64,000 nucleotides of DNA from Cohnella sp. AR92 (GTDB lineage Bacteria > Bacillota > Bacilli > Paenibacillales > Paenibacillaceae): assembly GCF_003990975.1 (NCBI RefSeq), contig NZ_RZJR01000001.1, forward strand, positions 186,001 to 250,000. Reading direction: 5' to 3'. Within the stretch, counting starts at the first letter, position 1. Each line of letters opens with the position of its first letter. The notes under the pieces were generated by a model, which was given only the letters and a program-made list of their open reading frames with translations, was not told the DNA's origin and searched no databases. A program made the position numbers and the translations under genes. This document shows, one piece after another, positions 32,901-39,440 of the stretch.

Positions 32901-33989
32901 CGTCGTCCCGTTCACGCTTCCGCGCAGCTGGCCGTTGGCATAAATGTCATAGCCCGTAACGCCGACGTTGTCCGTCGACGCGCTCCAGGTCAGGCTGATC
33001 GTGCCCGAAGCAGGCTGCGTGTAAGCCAGATTGGCCGGGGCCGATGGAGCTTGGGTATCGGCGGAGCTGCCTTGCGAGAAGTTGATCCAGTTGATGTTGA
33101 AGTCAGGCCCGCTGGCATAGATGCGCAGTGTCTGCTGGCCAGCCGCCAGCGTAACGCTCGCGGTGACCGTCTGCCAATTCTGCCAGCCGCCGGTGTTCGG
33201 CACCGTCGTGGTCGCCAGCGTCGTCGAGCCGGATTGCAGCTGGAGCTGGCCCGTCGAGGCATTGCTGGCCACTCGGTATTCCACGGCGTAAGTGCCGGCG
33301 GCTTGCACGTTCACGCTGTAGTCCAGCCAGTCCCCGGCGTTGATCCAGCCGACGTTAAGGCCGCCGCCGGTATCCGAGGTCGTCTCGGTCTGGATTCCGT
33401 TCATCGCGCTGTAGCTCTCGGCTTCGATCTTGCCCGGAATGGCCGAAGGCGTGACCGGCGAGGAGACGCCATACACCTCGACCTCCGAGACCTGCCCGGC
33501 CGGCCAGCCCGTGTTGGCGGTGAAGTTCACCCTCACGTACCGAGCGCTGGCCGCGGCGAAGTCGATCGTCACCGTGTTCGCCGAATTCGGATCGAACGTA
33601 TAGCTGGCCGACGCTTTCAGGTCGGAGAAGCTGGAGCCGTTCGAGCTTCCCTGAATGGACAGCGTCTGAGTGCGGCTGCCCCAAGAAGAGGGAAGCTTCA
33701 GCACGACTTGGTCGATCGAGGACGCGCTGCCGAGGTCCACTTGTACCCACTGCGGGAAGGCGTTGTTCACGCTCTCCCAGTACGTGCCTGCGTTGCCGTC
33801 CGTGACGTTGGACGCGACATAAACGTCGGCGTGACCGGATTCGGACGCGGTCTTGCCGGCAGCCAGGTTCGGGCCTCCGGCAGCTTGAGCGGGGGATGCG
33901 GCCCCAAGGGATGACAGGAATCCTCCTATCATCAGAGTCAGGATGCAAAGCCAGGCGATGCTCCGTCTTTGCCTTCTCACGTTATTCAT
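30000..33989 (-). CDS. Secreted multidomain alpha-1,3-glucanase (mutanase), GH87
   Basis: A 1329-residue extracellular enzyme. Signal peptide ends near SPAQAAGG (residue 38). Then follow, in order: F5/8C (discoidin, CBM32-like) about 40-172, CBM6-like about 180-310, FN3 about 315-400, a second F5/8C about 405-545, two CARDB-type Ig domains about 548-755, a beta-sandwich about 765-925, and a right-handed beta-helix about 930-1329. The helix carries the GH87 acidic residues in MFADGINMTNGSS and YARGTGDDSFALFS (D and D-D). It should cut alpha-1,3-glucan of fungal walls or dental/plant mutan. ATG 33989 has GAAGGGAGA upstream. A perfect CcpA cre site lies about 90 bases upstream (34080-34095), so catabolite repression is likely. 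An AraC gene is divergent. Confidence 0.88.
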   Translation of the reverse strand: MNNVRRQRRSIAWLCILTLMIGGFLSSLGAASPAQAAGGPNLAAGKTASESGHADVYVASNVTDGNAGTYWESVNNAFPQWVQVDLGSASSIDQVVLKLPSSWGSRTQTLSIQGSSNGSSFSDLKASASYTFDPNSANTVTIDFAAASARYVRVNFTANTGWPAGQVSEVEVYGVSSPVTPSAIPGKIEAESYSAMNGIQTETTSDTGGGLNVGWINAGDWLDYSVNVQAAGTYAVEYRVASNASTGQLQLQSGSTTLATTTVPNTGGWQNWQTVTASVTLAAGQQTLRIYASGPDFNINWINFSQGSSADTQAPSAPANLAYTQPASGTISLTWSASTDNVGVTGYDIYANGQLRGSVNGTTLTYTDTQAASATVTYYVTAKDAAGNVSAASNSVTRTGTTSGNDTNLAIGKTITSSAYTFTYAPTNANDNDTSTYWEASGQPGTITVDLGANANVTSVVLKLNPNSAWATRTQTIQVLGHDQNSTTFNNLVSAAVYTFNPTSQNTVTIPVGATASSVQLKFTANSGAPGGQVAEFQVMGTMAPNPDLTVTGITWSPASPVETSAITLNATVQNAGSAPSAATSVNFYLGTALVGTASVGALAAGASATVSTSIGAKDAASYPVTAKVDESNAIIETNDSNNSYTSSTALVVGQVQSSDLIGTASWTPSNPSAGNTVTFTVNLKNQGNIAAAGGAHAITLTLKNAAGTTIQTFNGSYSGALAAGASANVNMGTWTAVNGSYSVATTVATDANEVAIKQANNVSTLSLYSGRGANMPFTILEAEASSNATNGTKLAPNFTPGDFAGEASGRSAVLLDANGEYVEFTLTSPANAFVLRNAVAENTTGTVSIYANGVDKGSFNVTSKFSYVYATPSTLGQLGYNNSGSKAYWLYEDSQLMLDQVYPAGTKIRIQKDAGDVSWIYVDMIETENVAPAATNPDPAKYVEVSSTKSIEQALTEFRQDSTKKGIFIPAGEWTISSKIFLYGRATEIIGAGPWYTKLVAPQNQTNTDVGFNIGSAANGSTIKNLSAWGNYVYRVDGPGKFIDGNGMQNVTVDNVWAEHFVCLYWGVNSSYNTFKNNRIKNMFADGINMTNGSSYNIIDNNYARGTGDDSFALFSAIDAGGSYNVGNKYTNLTATNVRRAAAFAAYGGQDNLFQNLYGADTLTYPGLTISSLSFGYNTLGFGALDTVFDGITLDRTGGDFWTSVGADDKINDYQNFGAIWVFGGDRDLKNILVKNVDINNPVYFGLMLQTKSPENLAMQNIRFENININSPTRYGIKLVAKAEDGQGPVVGSASFTNVKVNNPGIAAIYGESKSPNFTVVRVSGNNW

Positions 33990-34079
33990 TCTCCCTTCGT
34001 CATACGAGATTTTTTGCTTTCCGACGCTGACGAGTGCGCTCACCCAATCCTCTCTGCGGGTCTGGTTGGCTCCACACGA

Positions 34080-34095
34080 ATGAAAGCGTTATCAA
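34080..34095. promoter_or_regulatory. CcpA catabolite-responsive element (cre)
   Basis: ATGAAAGCGTTATCAA fits the Firmicute cre consensus WTGNNARCGNWWWCAW at every position. It lies in the divergent region between the GH87 gene (start 33989) and the AraC gene (start 34284). The rest of this 294-base gap shows a -10-like TATAAT at 34259-34264 for the AraC gene and no convincing ORF. Confidence 0.75.
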
Positions 34096-34283
34096 CAGTG
34101 AAGAGCATCCCTCCTTCCGAAGAATTAACATTCACTGGGTATTGCACAGAGATCATAATGCAGCCTTTCCCCGAGATAAAGGAGCATTTCTATCGAGATC
34201 GTGTGCGGGATTATGATCATGGCCAAGCTATCGATGCCGGGGGAGCCTCAAATCTTGCTATAATAAAACTCGGGTGATCGCCA

Positions 34284-35114
34284 ATGAATGTCAAGAACCT
34301 TTTTTTCCATATCCATTACTGCAACTTCAGGCAATCCGCGGAAGGCCGGTCGCGACCGATCGATCTCGATAGAATCTTAGATCATCATGAGCTGATCTTC
34401 ATCGCCCGAGCGAAAGGGAAATTCGGCATCGGCGGGAAGAGCTACGACCTGAAGGACGGGATGCTGCTCTATATTCGCCCCGGGCTAAGGCATACGCTCA
34501 AGACGGATCCTTCGGTTCCCGGCCGCTTCTACTCGGTTCATTTCAGCTATGCGCGCGTGAATCTCGGCGAAGACGGGTGGAGCATCCAGGAAGAGCCTCA
34601 GACTCTCCCGCTGGAGGGAGCGCAGTCTCTGAAGGATTATTATCAAGTGGAGGACGCGTTCAAGAAGCTGGCGGAGACCTGGGACGCGAAGCTGCCGGGA
34701 TACGAGTTCGCCTCCAAAGTGCAGCTTCAACAGCTGCTGGTCGTCATCGCCCGGAATCGCAAGAAAGCCCGGACCCCATATTCGACCTCCTTAAAGGTCG
34801 AGAGAGTCATTCAATACATGCGCGAGCATCTGGCCGACAAGATCGCCTTGGACGAGCTCTCGGGCGTCGCCCAGCTGTCGCCGACTTATCTATCCCGTGC
34901 GTTCAAAGAGACGACCGGCTATTCCGTCATCGAGTACTTCAACAAGATGAAGATCGATAAGGCCAAAGAGATGATGATGGACGGCCATAAGCGAATCAAA
35001 GAAGTGGCAGGAGCGTTGGGATATACGGATGAGTTCTACTTCAGCCGGCTGTTCAAGAAAATCGAGGGGCGCAGTCCCAAGGAATTTTACAGCAAGAATG
35101 TCCATGGAATTTAA
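34284..35114 (+). CDS. AraC-family transcriptional regulator
   Basis: A 276-residue regulator: an N-terminal cupin-type sensor domain (about 20-115, with GKSYDLKDGMLLYIRPGLRH) and a C-terminal pair of helix-turn-helices (about 175-272). The latter contain LDELSGVAQLSPTYLSRAFK and the family signature VAGALGYTDEFYFSRLFKKI. Such proteins activate sugar-utilisation genes when they bind a saccharide. It is divergent from the GH87 glucanase gene and shares its promoter region, including the cre site, so the glucanase is the natural candidate target. The MFS gene follows 86 bases later in the same direction. Confidence 0.9.
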   Translation: MNVKNLFFHIHYCNFRQSAEGRSRPIDLDRILDHHELIFIARAKGKFGIGGKSYDLKDGMLLYIRPGLRHTLKTDPSVPGRFYSVHFSYARVNLGEDGWSIQEEPQTLPLEGAQSLKDYYQVEDAFKKLAETWDAKLPGYEFASKVQLQQLLVVIARNRKKARTPYSTSLKVERVIQYMREHLADKIALDELSGVAQLSPTYLSRAFKETTGYSVIEYFNKMKIDKAKEMMMDGHKRIKEVAGALGYTDEFYFSRLFKKIEGRSPKEFYSKNVHGI

Positions 35115-35200
35115 GATTTTGCATGTCCCGCAAGCCTTTCCGCTGATACGATGAGGGGGTTCCAGGAACCAAAGCATCTCAGAAGGAAGGCTTGTTCGTT

Positions 35201-36409
35201 ATGCCCATATGGAGAAGGAATCTGTTCGTCTGCTGGTTCGGCATGTTTCTTACCGGCATCGGGATGAGCCAGATTGCGCCGATTCTGCCGCTATACATCA
35301 AGCAATTGGGCGTGCAAGACGCGGGATCGGTCTCCGCCGTATCCGGCCTGGCTTTCGGCGTCACGTTCATCGTCTCCGCGATCTTCTCGCCGATCTGGGG
35401 CATCGCCGCGGACAAATTCGGGCGCAAACCGATGCTGTTGAGAGCCAGCCTCGGAATGGCTCTTGTCATCGGATGCATGGGTTTCGCGCACAATGTCTAT
35501 GTTCTGATCGGGCTGCGGCTGCTTCAGGGCGTCATTACCGGCTACAGCACCGCCTGTACGACTCTGATCGCTACCCAGACGGATAAAGAGCATTCCGGAT
35601 GGGCGCTCGGAACCTTGTCGACGGCCAATACCTCGGGCTCGCTCATCGGACCTTCGGTCGGGGGGCTGATTGCCGAACGCTTCGGGCTGCAGAATTCCTT
35701 CTTCGTGACCGGCGGCCTGATGATGATCGCTTTCGCGACGACGTTGCTGTTCGTGAAGGAGACGTTCGTCAGGCAGGAAAAGAAGACGTCGAAGATGAAG
35801 GAGCTCTGGTCGAGCGTTCCGGAGAAGAGCTTAACGCTGACCTTGTTCCTTACCGCTCTAGTCCTGACGGCGTCCTTGTATTCCATTGAACCGATCCTGA
35901 CCGTCTACGTCTCCGATCTGTCCCGGAATATGGGGCATGTCGCTTTGATCGCGGGCGTCGTCTTCTCCGCGTCAGGGCTGGCTCAGGTGCTGGCGGCACC
36001 GCGGCTCGGGAAGCTCTCGGACCGCGCGGGTCCGCACAAGGTTCTGCTTGGCGCCCTTCTCGTCGGGGGCATCGTGTTTATCCCTCAGGCCTTCGTCAGC
36101 GACCCGTGGCAATTGACCGCGCTGCGGTTCGTCTTCGGCTTGGCCGCAGGCGGACTGAGCCCGTCCATCAACACCCTTCTAAAGAGAATTACTCCGAGCT
36201 CCATTACCGGCCGGGTGTTCGGGTTCAACGTTGCCGCGGGCTATCTGGGAGTGTTCGGCGGCTCGATTCTCGGCGGGCAGGTCGCTTCCTGGCTGGGGCC
36301 GCGTTACGTGTTCTTCATGACGGGCGCTCTGCTGCTGCTGAATGCGGGATGGGTATATTTCAAGGTGTATAAGAAGCTCCAATTACCAACTCTTGAAGGG
36401 AAGAATTGA
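35201..36409 (+). CDS. MFS transporter, MdtG/multidrug type (DHA1)
   Basis: A 402-residue 12-helix facilitator. Helix 1 is NLFVCWFGMFLTGIGMSQIA, the motif A loop is IWGIAADKFGRKPMLL, and motif C is in NTSGSLIGPSVGGL. The second half repeats the motif as LGKLSDRAGPHKVLL. The pattern is that of MdtG-type exporters (fosfomycin and similar drugs) in Bacillaceae. ATG 35201 has AGAAGGAAGG 10 bases upstream; an in-frame TTG at 35192 is too close to that site. The isochorismatase gene starts 3 bases after its stop, so they form an operon. Confidence 0.88.
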   Translation: MPIWRRNLFVCWFGMFLTGIGMSQIAPILPLYIKQLGVQDAGSVSAVSGLAFGVTFIVSAIFSPIWGIAADKFGRKPMLLRASLGMALVIGCMGFAHNVYVLIGLRLLQGVITGYSTACTTLIATQTDKEHSGWALGTLSTANTSGSLIGPSVGGLIAERFGLQNSFFVTGGLMMIAFATTLLFVKETFVRQEKKTSKMKELWSSVPEKSLTLTLFLTALVLTASLYSIEPILTVYVSDLSRNMGHVALIAGVVFSASGLAQVLAAPRLGKLSDRAGPHKVLLGALLVGGIVFIPQAFVSDPWQLTALRFVFGLAAGGLSPSINTLLKRITPSSITGRVFGFNVAAGYLGVFGGSILGGQVASWLGPRYVFFMTGALLLLNAGWVYFKVYKKLQLPTLEGKN

Positions 36410-36412
36410 ACC

Positions 36413-37009
36413 ATGACAGAATTGAACAACTCGGCAAAAGATGCATTCGACGCGAAGAAAACAGCCCTGGTGGTCATCGACCTGCAGAAGGGAATCGCGA
36501 GCCTGGGCCGCCCAATGGCGCCGAACTCGGTCGAGCATGTGATCGGCGCGGCCGGTAAGCTGGCGGAAGCCTTCACGGAGAAGGGAGCCTTCGTCGTTCT
36601 GGTTCGAGTCTCCGCCACGGACGGCAAGGATATGCTGCATCCTCGCACGGACGTCGAGATGCCGGCCATGAAGCTCCCGGAAGGCTTCGATCAGCTGGTT
36701 CCGGAGATGGCTCGCTTCGAGAACGCCCTGGTGCTGACCAAACGCCAATGGGGAGCGTTCTACGGCACGGAGCTGGACCTGCAGCTTCGCCGCCGCGGAA
36801 TCGATACCATCGTGCTGTGCGGAATCTCGACCTCCATCGGCGTCGATACGACAGCTCGGGAGGCTTACCAGCACGGTTACCATCAAGTGTTCGTGGAAGA
36901 AGCGATGGCCGCATCGTCGGCGGATGAGCATCATTATGTCGTAAACAAGCTGTTCCCGCGGATCGGAAAGGTCCGCACGGCGGACGAAGTCATTGCGGCG
37001 TTGGAATAA
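36413..37009 (+). CDS. Isochorismatase-family cysteine hydrolase
   Basis: A 198-residue hydrolase of the nicotinamidase/isochorismatase family. The catalytic triad is in place: aspartate in [11 protein letters not shown] (residue about 22), lysine in [19 protein letters not shown] (about 106), cysteine in [20 protein letters not shown] (about 138). The cis-peptide region before the cysteine also fits. Without the isochorismate-specific helper domain it is more likely an amidase or ring-opening hydrolase of unknown substrate. It is co-transcribed with the upstream MFS gene, which suggests uptake or export of its substrate or product. Confidence 0.9.
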   Translation: MTELNNSAKDAFDAKKTALVVIDLQKGIASLGRPMAPNSVEHVIGAAGKLAEAFTEKGAFVVLVRVSATDGKDMLHPRTDVEMPAMKLPEGFDQLVPEMARFENALVLTKRQWGAFYGTELDLQLRRRGIDTIVLCGISTSIGVDTTAREAYQHGYHQVFVEEAMAASSADEHHYVVNKLFPRIGKVRTADEVIAALE

Positions 37010-37022
37010 TCCATCGGCCATA

Positions 37023-37077
37023 AAGAAGAGGCTGTTCTCCAAGTAAGCGGAAGCTTACTTTGGGACAGCCTCTTTAA
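37023..37077. terminator. Long terminator hairpin
   Basis: AAAGAGGCTGTCCCAAAGTAAGC-type stem (arms 37025-37047 and 37053-37075) with the loop ggaa, running into CTCTTTAAG; it lies between the converging isochorismatase and serS genes. Confidence 0.8.
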
Positions 37078-37118
37078 GGTGTTCGCGTGCGTTTAACTTG
37101 CAGGACGCCCCTTTGCTA

Positions 37119-38396
37119 TTAGGCCTGAAGCTTCTCCAGCCCGCCCATATAAGGCCGAAGCGCGAGCGGAATCCGAATCGAGCCGTCTTCTTCTTGATGG
37201 TTCTCCAGCAGAGGAATGAGGATTCGAGGCGAAGCGACGGCGGTGTTGTTCAAGGTGTAACAGAACTTCGGCTTCCCGTCCTCATCCCGGTACCGGATGT
37301 TCGAGCGGCGAGCTTGGAAGTCTAACAGATTGGACGACGAATGCGTCTCCCCGTAAGCCTGCCGGCTCGGCATCCACGTCTCGATATCGTATTGCTTATA
37401 GGTCTTCTGCGACATGTCTCCCGCGCACACGGCCATGACGCGGTAAGGCAGCTCCAGCATCTGCAGAAGCTCCTCCGCGTTCGCCGTTATCTCTTGAAGC
37501 ATGCGCTCCGACGTCTCCAGGCTGGCTTCGCAGAGGATCACCTGCTCGACCTTCGAGAACTGGTGAACCCGATAGAGGCCGTGAACGTCCTTGCCCGCCG
37601 ACCCGATCTCGTTCCGGAAGCAGGCCGACGCGGCTGCCAGCTTGATGGGCACTGCCGCATCTACGATCTCGTCGTGATAATACGAGACGAGAGGGACCTC
37701 CGAGGTTCCGACGAGCCACTTGTTCTCGTCGGCGATGCGGAAGGTCTGGTCTTGGCCCAGGGGGAAGAATCCCGTATGGAGCAGGGCTTCCGAGCGGACC
37801 ATCAGAGGAACCTCGAGCAGCGTGAAGCCCTTGCCGACAAGCAGATCCAGAGCGAGCTGCTGCACCGCGCGATGCAGCATGACTCCGGCTCCCGTCAGGT
37901 AATAATTGCGGCTTCCCGCCGTTCTCACTCCGCGCGGGATGTCGATCATACGGTGAAGCTCTCCCAGCGCGACATGATCGCGAAGCACGAAGTCGAAGGC
38001 CGAAGGCTCGCCGATTCGCTTGATCTCGACGTTATCCTTATCCGACAGGCCGAGCGGCGTATCCGGCGACACGACGTTGGGAACGAGCTGAAGGAGCTCG
38101 CGGCAATGCGCCTCCGCTTCTTGAAGCTCCCGCTCCAGGACGCCTAATCTCCGATTGATGCTTTTGACCTCCAGCTTCAGCCGTTCCGCTTCTTCGGCGG
38201 CTTTCTTCCGCAATAACGCTGCGATGGTCGGAGTGATCCGGTTGCGATCCTGACGCAGCTGCTCGACCTCGATAAGAAGCGTCCTTCTTTTGTCGTCCCA
38301 AGCCATAAGCTCGGCGATGGAGACCGTAATCCCTTTCTGGTCGGCTGCCGCCTGTACCCTCTCTTGATGAAGCCGGATCCACTTGATGTCTAACAT
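37119..38396 (-). CDS. serS: Seryl-tRNA synthetase, probably the secondary type (SerS2)
   Basis: A 425-residue class II aminoacyl-tRNA synthetase. The N-terminal coiled-coil arm (about 30-105) includes LLIEVEQLRQDRNRITPTIA. Motif 2 is FRNEIGSAGKDVHGLYRVHQ and motif 3 is SIRIPLALRPYMGG. Several core positions differ from housekeeping SerRS: GSRNYYLTGAGVMLHRAVQQ in place of the usual RF-xxYL-x-GxGA-xLE pattern, and HTGFFPLGQDQTFRI in place of GTGQLPKF. This points to the divergent second SerRS found in some Bacilli, by memory only. ATG 38396 follows AAAGGAG. A T-box leader precedes it, so expression should rise on serine tRNA starvation. Confidence 0.88.
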   Translation of the reverse strand: MLDIKWIRLHQERVQAAADQKGITVSIAELMAWDDKRRTLLIEVEQLRQDRNRITPTIAALLRKKAAEEAERLKLEVKSINRRLGVLERELQEAEAHCRELLQLVPNVVSPDTPLGLSDKDNVEIKRIGEPSAFDFVLRDHVALGELHRMIDIPRGVRTAGSRNYYLTGAGVMLHRAVQQLALDLLVGKGFTLLEVPLMVRSEALLHTGFFPLGQDQTFRIADENKWLVGTSEVPLVSYYHDEIVDAAVPIKLAAASACFRNEIGSAGKDVHGLYRVHQFSKVEQVILCEASLETSERMLQEITANAEELLQMLELPYRVMAVCAGDMSQKTYKQYDIETWMPSRQAYGETHSSSNLLDFQARRSNIRYRDEDGKPKFCYTLNNTAVASPRILIPLLENHQEEDGSIRIPLALRPYMGGLEKLQA

Positions 38397-38419
38397 GGCA
38401 CTGCACTCCTTTTGGATAA

Positions 38420-38640
38420 AATAAAAAACGCTCCTTGTCCGATTGGGACGAAGGAGCGCTTTATTTTTTCGCGGTGCCACCCAAATTGACCGAACAGCAG
38501 GGCTGTTCAATCCACTTAGTCCGCGTTAACGGGCGGATCCGGTTAACTTAGGGGGATGTTCGAGATGCGATAATCCCCTTGACGAGAACGCCTCCGAGTT
38601 GGATTCTCTTCATCGGCATGATGCGATATTTTCACTATTA
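38420..38640 (-). promoter_or_regulatory. T-box riboswitch leader of serS
   Basis: The minus strand contains the core T-box sequence AATTTGGGTGGCACCGCG (38487-38470). A terminator follows, GCGCTCCTT-c-GTCC / GGAC-a-AGGAGCG with TTTTTTAT (38460-38423). The upstream 38500-38640 region can hold stem I and the stem II/III elements. I could not place the specifier codon with confidence; a serine codon such as TCC in GAGAATCCAACTC is a candidate. This accounts for most of the 403-base gap between serS and the TetR gene. Confidence 0.88.
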
Positions 38641-38700
38641 TAGCTCAAGCTTTTATTTTTGCAACTCCTGCATACAAGCGGCTTCTAGAAAATGTCACAG

Positions 38701-38736
38701 AATTGCCTAATGAGCAAACTTGCGCAATGGGCAATT
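38701..38736. promoter_or_regulatory. Operator-like inverted repeat before the TetR-MMPL genes
   Basis: AATTGCCTAATGAGCAA and TTGCGCAATGGGCAATT are separated by two bases and match as an inverted repeat at 13 of 17 positions, including both 7-base ends. It lies about 64 bases before the TetR start. Confidence 0.6.
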
Positions 38737-38799
38737 GGACCTTACGATTAGAAGAAAACACGTTGCAGGAAGGAGGCGCCCGCAGAGGCGAGAAGGGTC

Positions 38800-39414
38800 A
38801 TGATCAAACAATCCCTGCGGTATATCAAGAAAGAAGCGACGTCCCAGTCGCTGGCGAAGGCGGCGTTCGATCTGGCGCTGGAACGCGGCCTGGACGGATT
38901 CACGGTGGACGATATCGTGCAAGCCGCCGGCTATTCGAGAAGAACGTTCGCCAACTACTTCTCCTGCAAGGAAGAGGCGGTGGCGACGGGAGCGACCGTC
39001 TATCCCGGTTCGGAGGAAGCCGAATGTTTTCTGGTCGGGATGTCCGAGGAGACTCCCTTGATCGATATTCTGTACGATTTGATCAAGCTGCAGCTCACGG
39101 CGGACTTGATGAGGCAGATGCGCGAGCTGGTGCGGTTGAAGGAGAAGCATCCTTCGCTCGAGCCTTACTTCCTCGGCGCGGTGCATCGTCTGCAGATGAC
39201 GGCTCAGGAGACGTTCCATGGCTGGTCCGGGGGCCGTTACGATGAAGTCTATACCCACCTGCTGCTGGGTGCGCTGTTCGGCGCGATGCTTCCTCTGGTC
39301 GACGGCCGCATTCACGTCCTGCTTCCCGGCGAATCGGAGGCCGACAACCCCGGCGCGCTGGCGTTCGATCAGTATCTGAACAAGATTTATGGCTACTTAA
39401 GGAATGGATTCTAA
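38800..39414 (+). CDS. TetR-family regulator
   Basis: A 204-residue repressor: helix-turn-helix at about 18-62 (TVDDIVQAAGYSRRTFANYF, with SCKEEAV after it) and a C-terminal helical ligand domain. The MMPL transporter gene starts 26 bases after its stop, and a large inverted repeat lies upstream. The arrangement is that of a repressor controlling its own operon with the exporter. ATG 38800 has GAGAAGGG upstream. The inducer is unknown. Confidence 0.9.
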   Translation: MIKQSLRYIKKEATSQSLAKAAFDLALERGLDGFTVDDIVQAAGYSRRTFANYFSCKEEAVATGATVYPGSEEAECFLVGMSEETPLIDILYDLIKLQLTADLMRQMRELVRLKEKHPSLEPYFLGAVHRLQMTAQETFHGWSGGRYDEVYTHLLLGALFGAMLPLVDGRIHVLLPGESEADNPGALAFDQYLNKIYGYLRNGF

Positions 39415-39440
39415 CAGCGAAGGAGCCGTTATAGAGAAAC

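Noticed and set aside
32544-33914. 456-codon open frame on the plus strand
   Set aside because: Antisense shadow of the GH87 N-terminal modules; arginine/glycine-rich without recognisable domain or ribosome binding site.
33969-34277. Plus-strand ORF in the gap before the AraC gene
   Set aside because: No ribosome binding site at its start, no recognisable family, and it covers the promoter region with the cre site.
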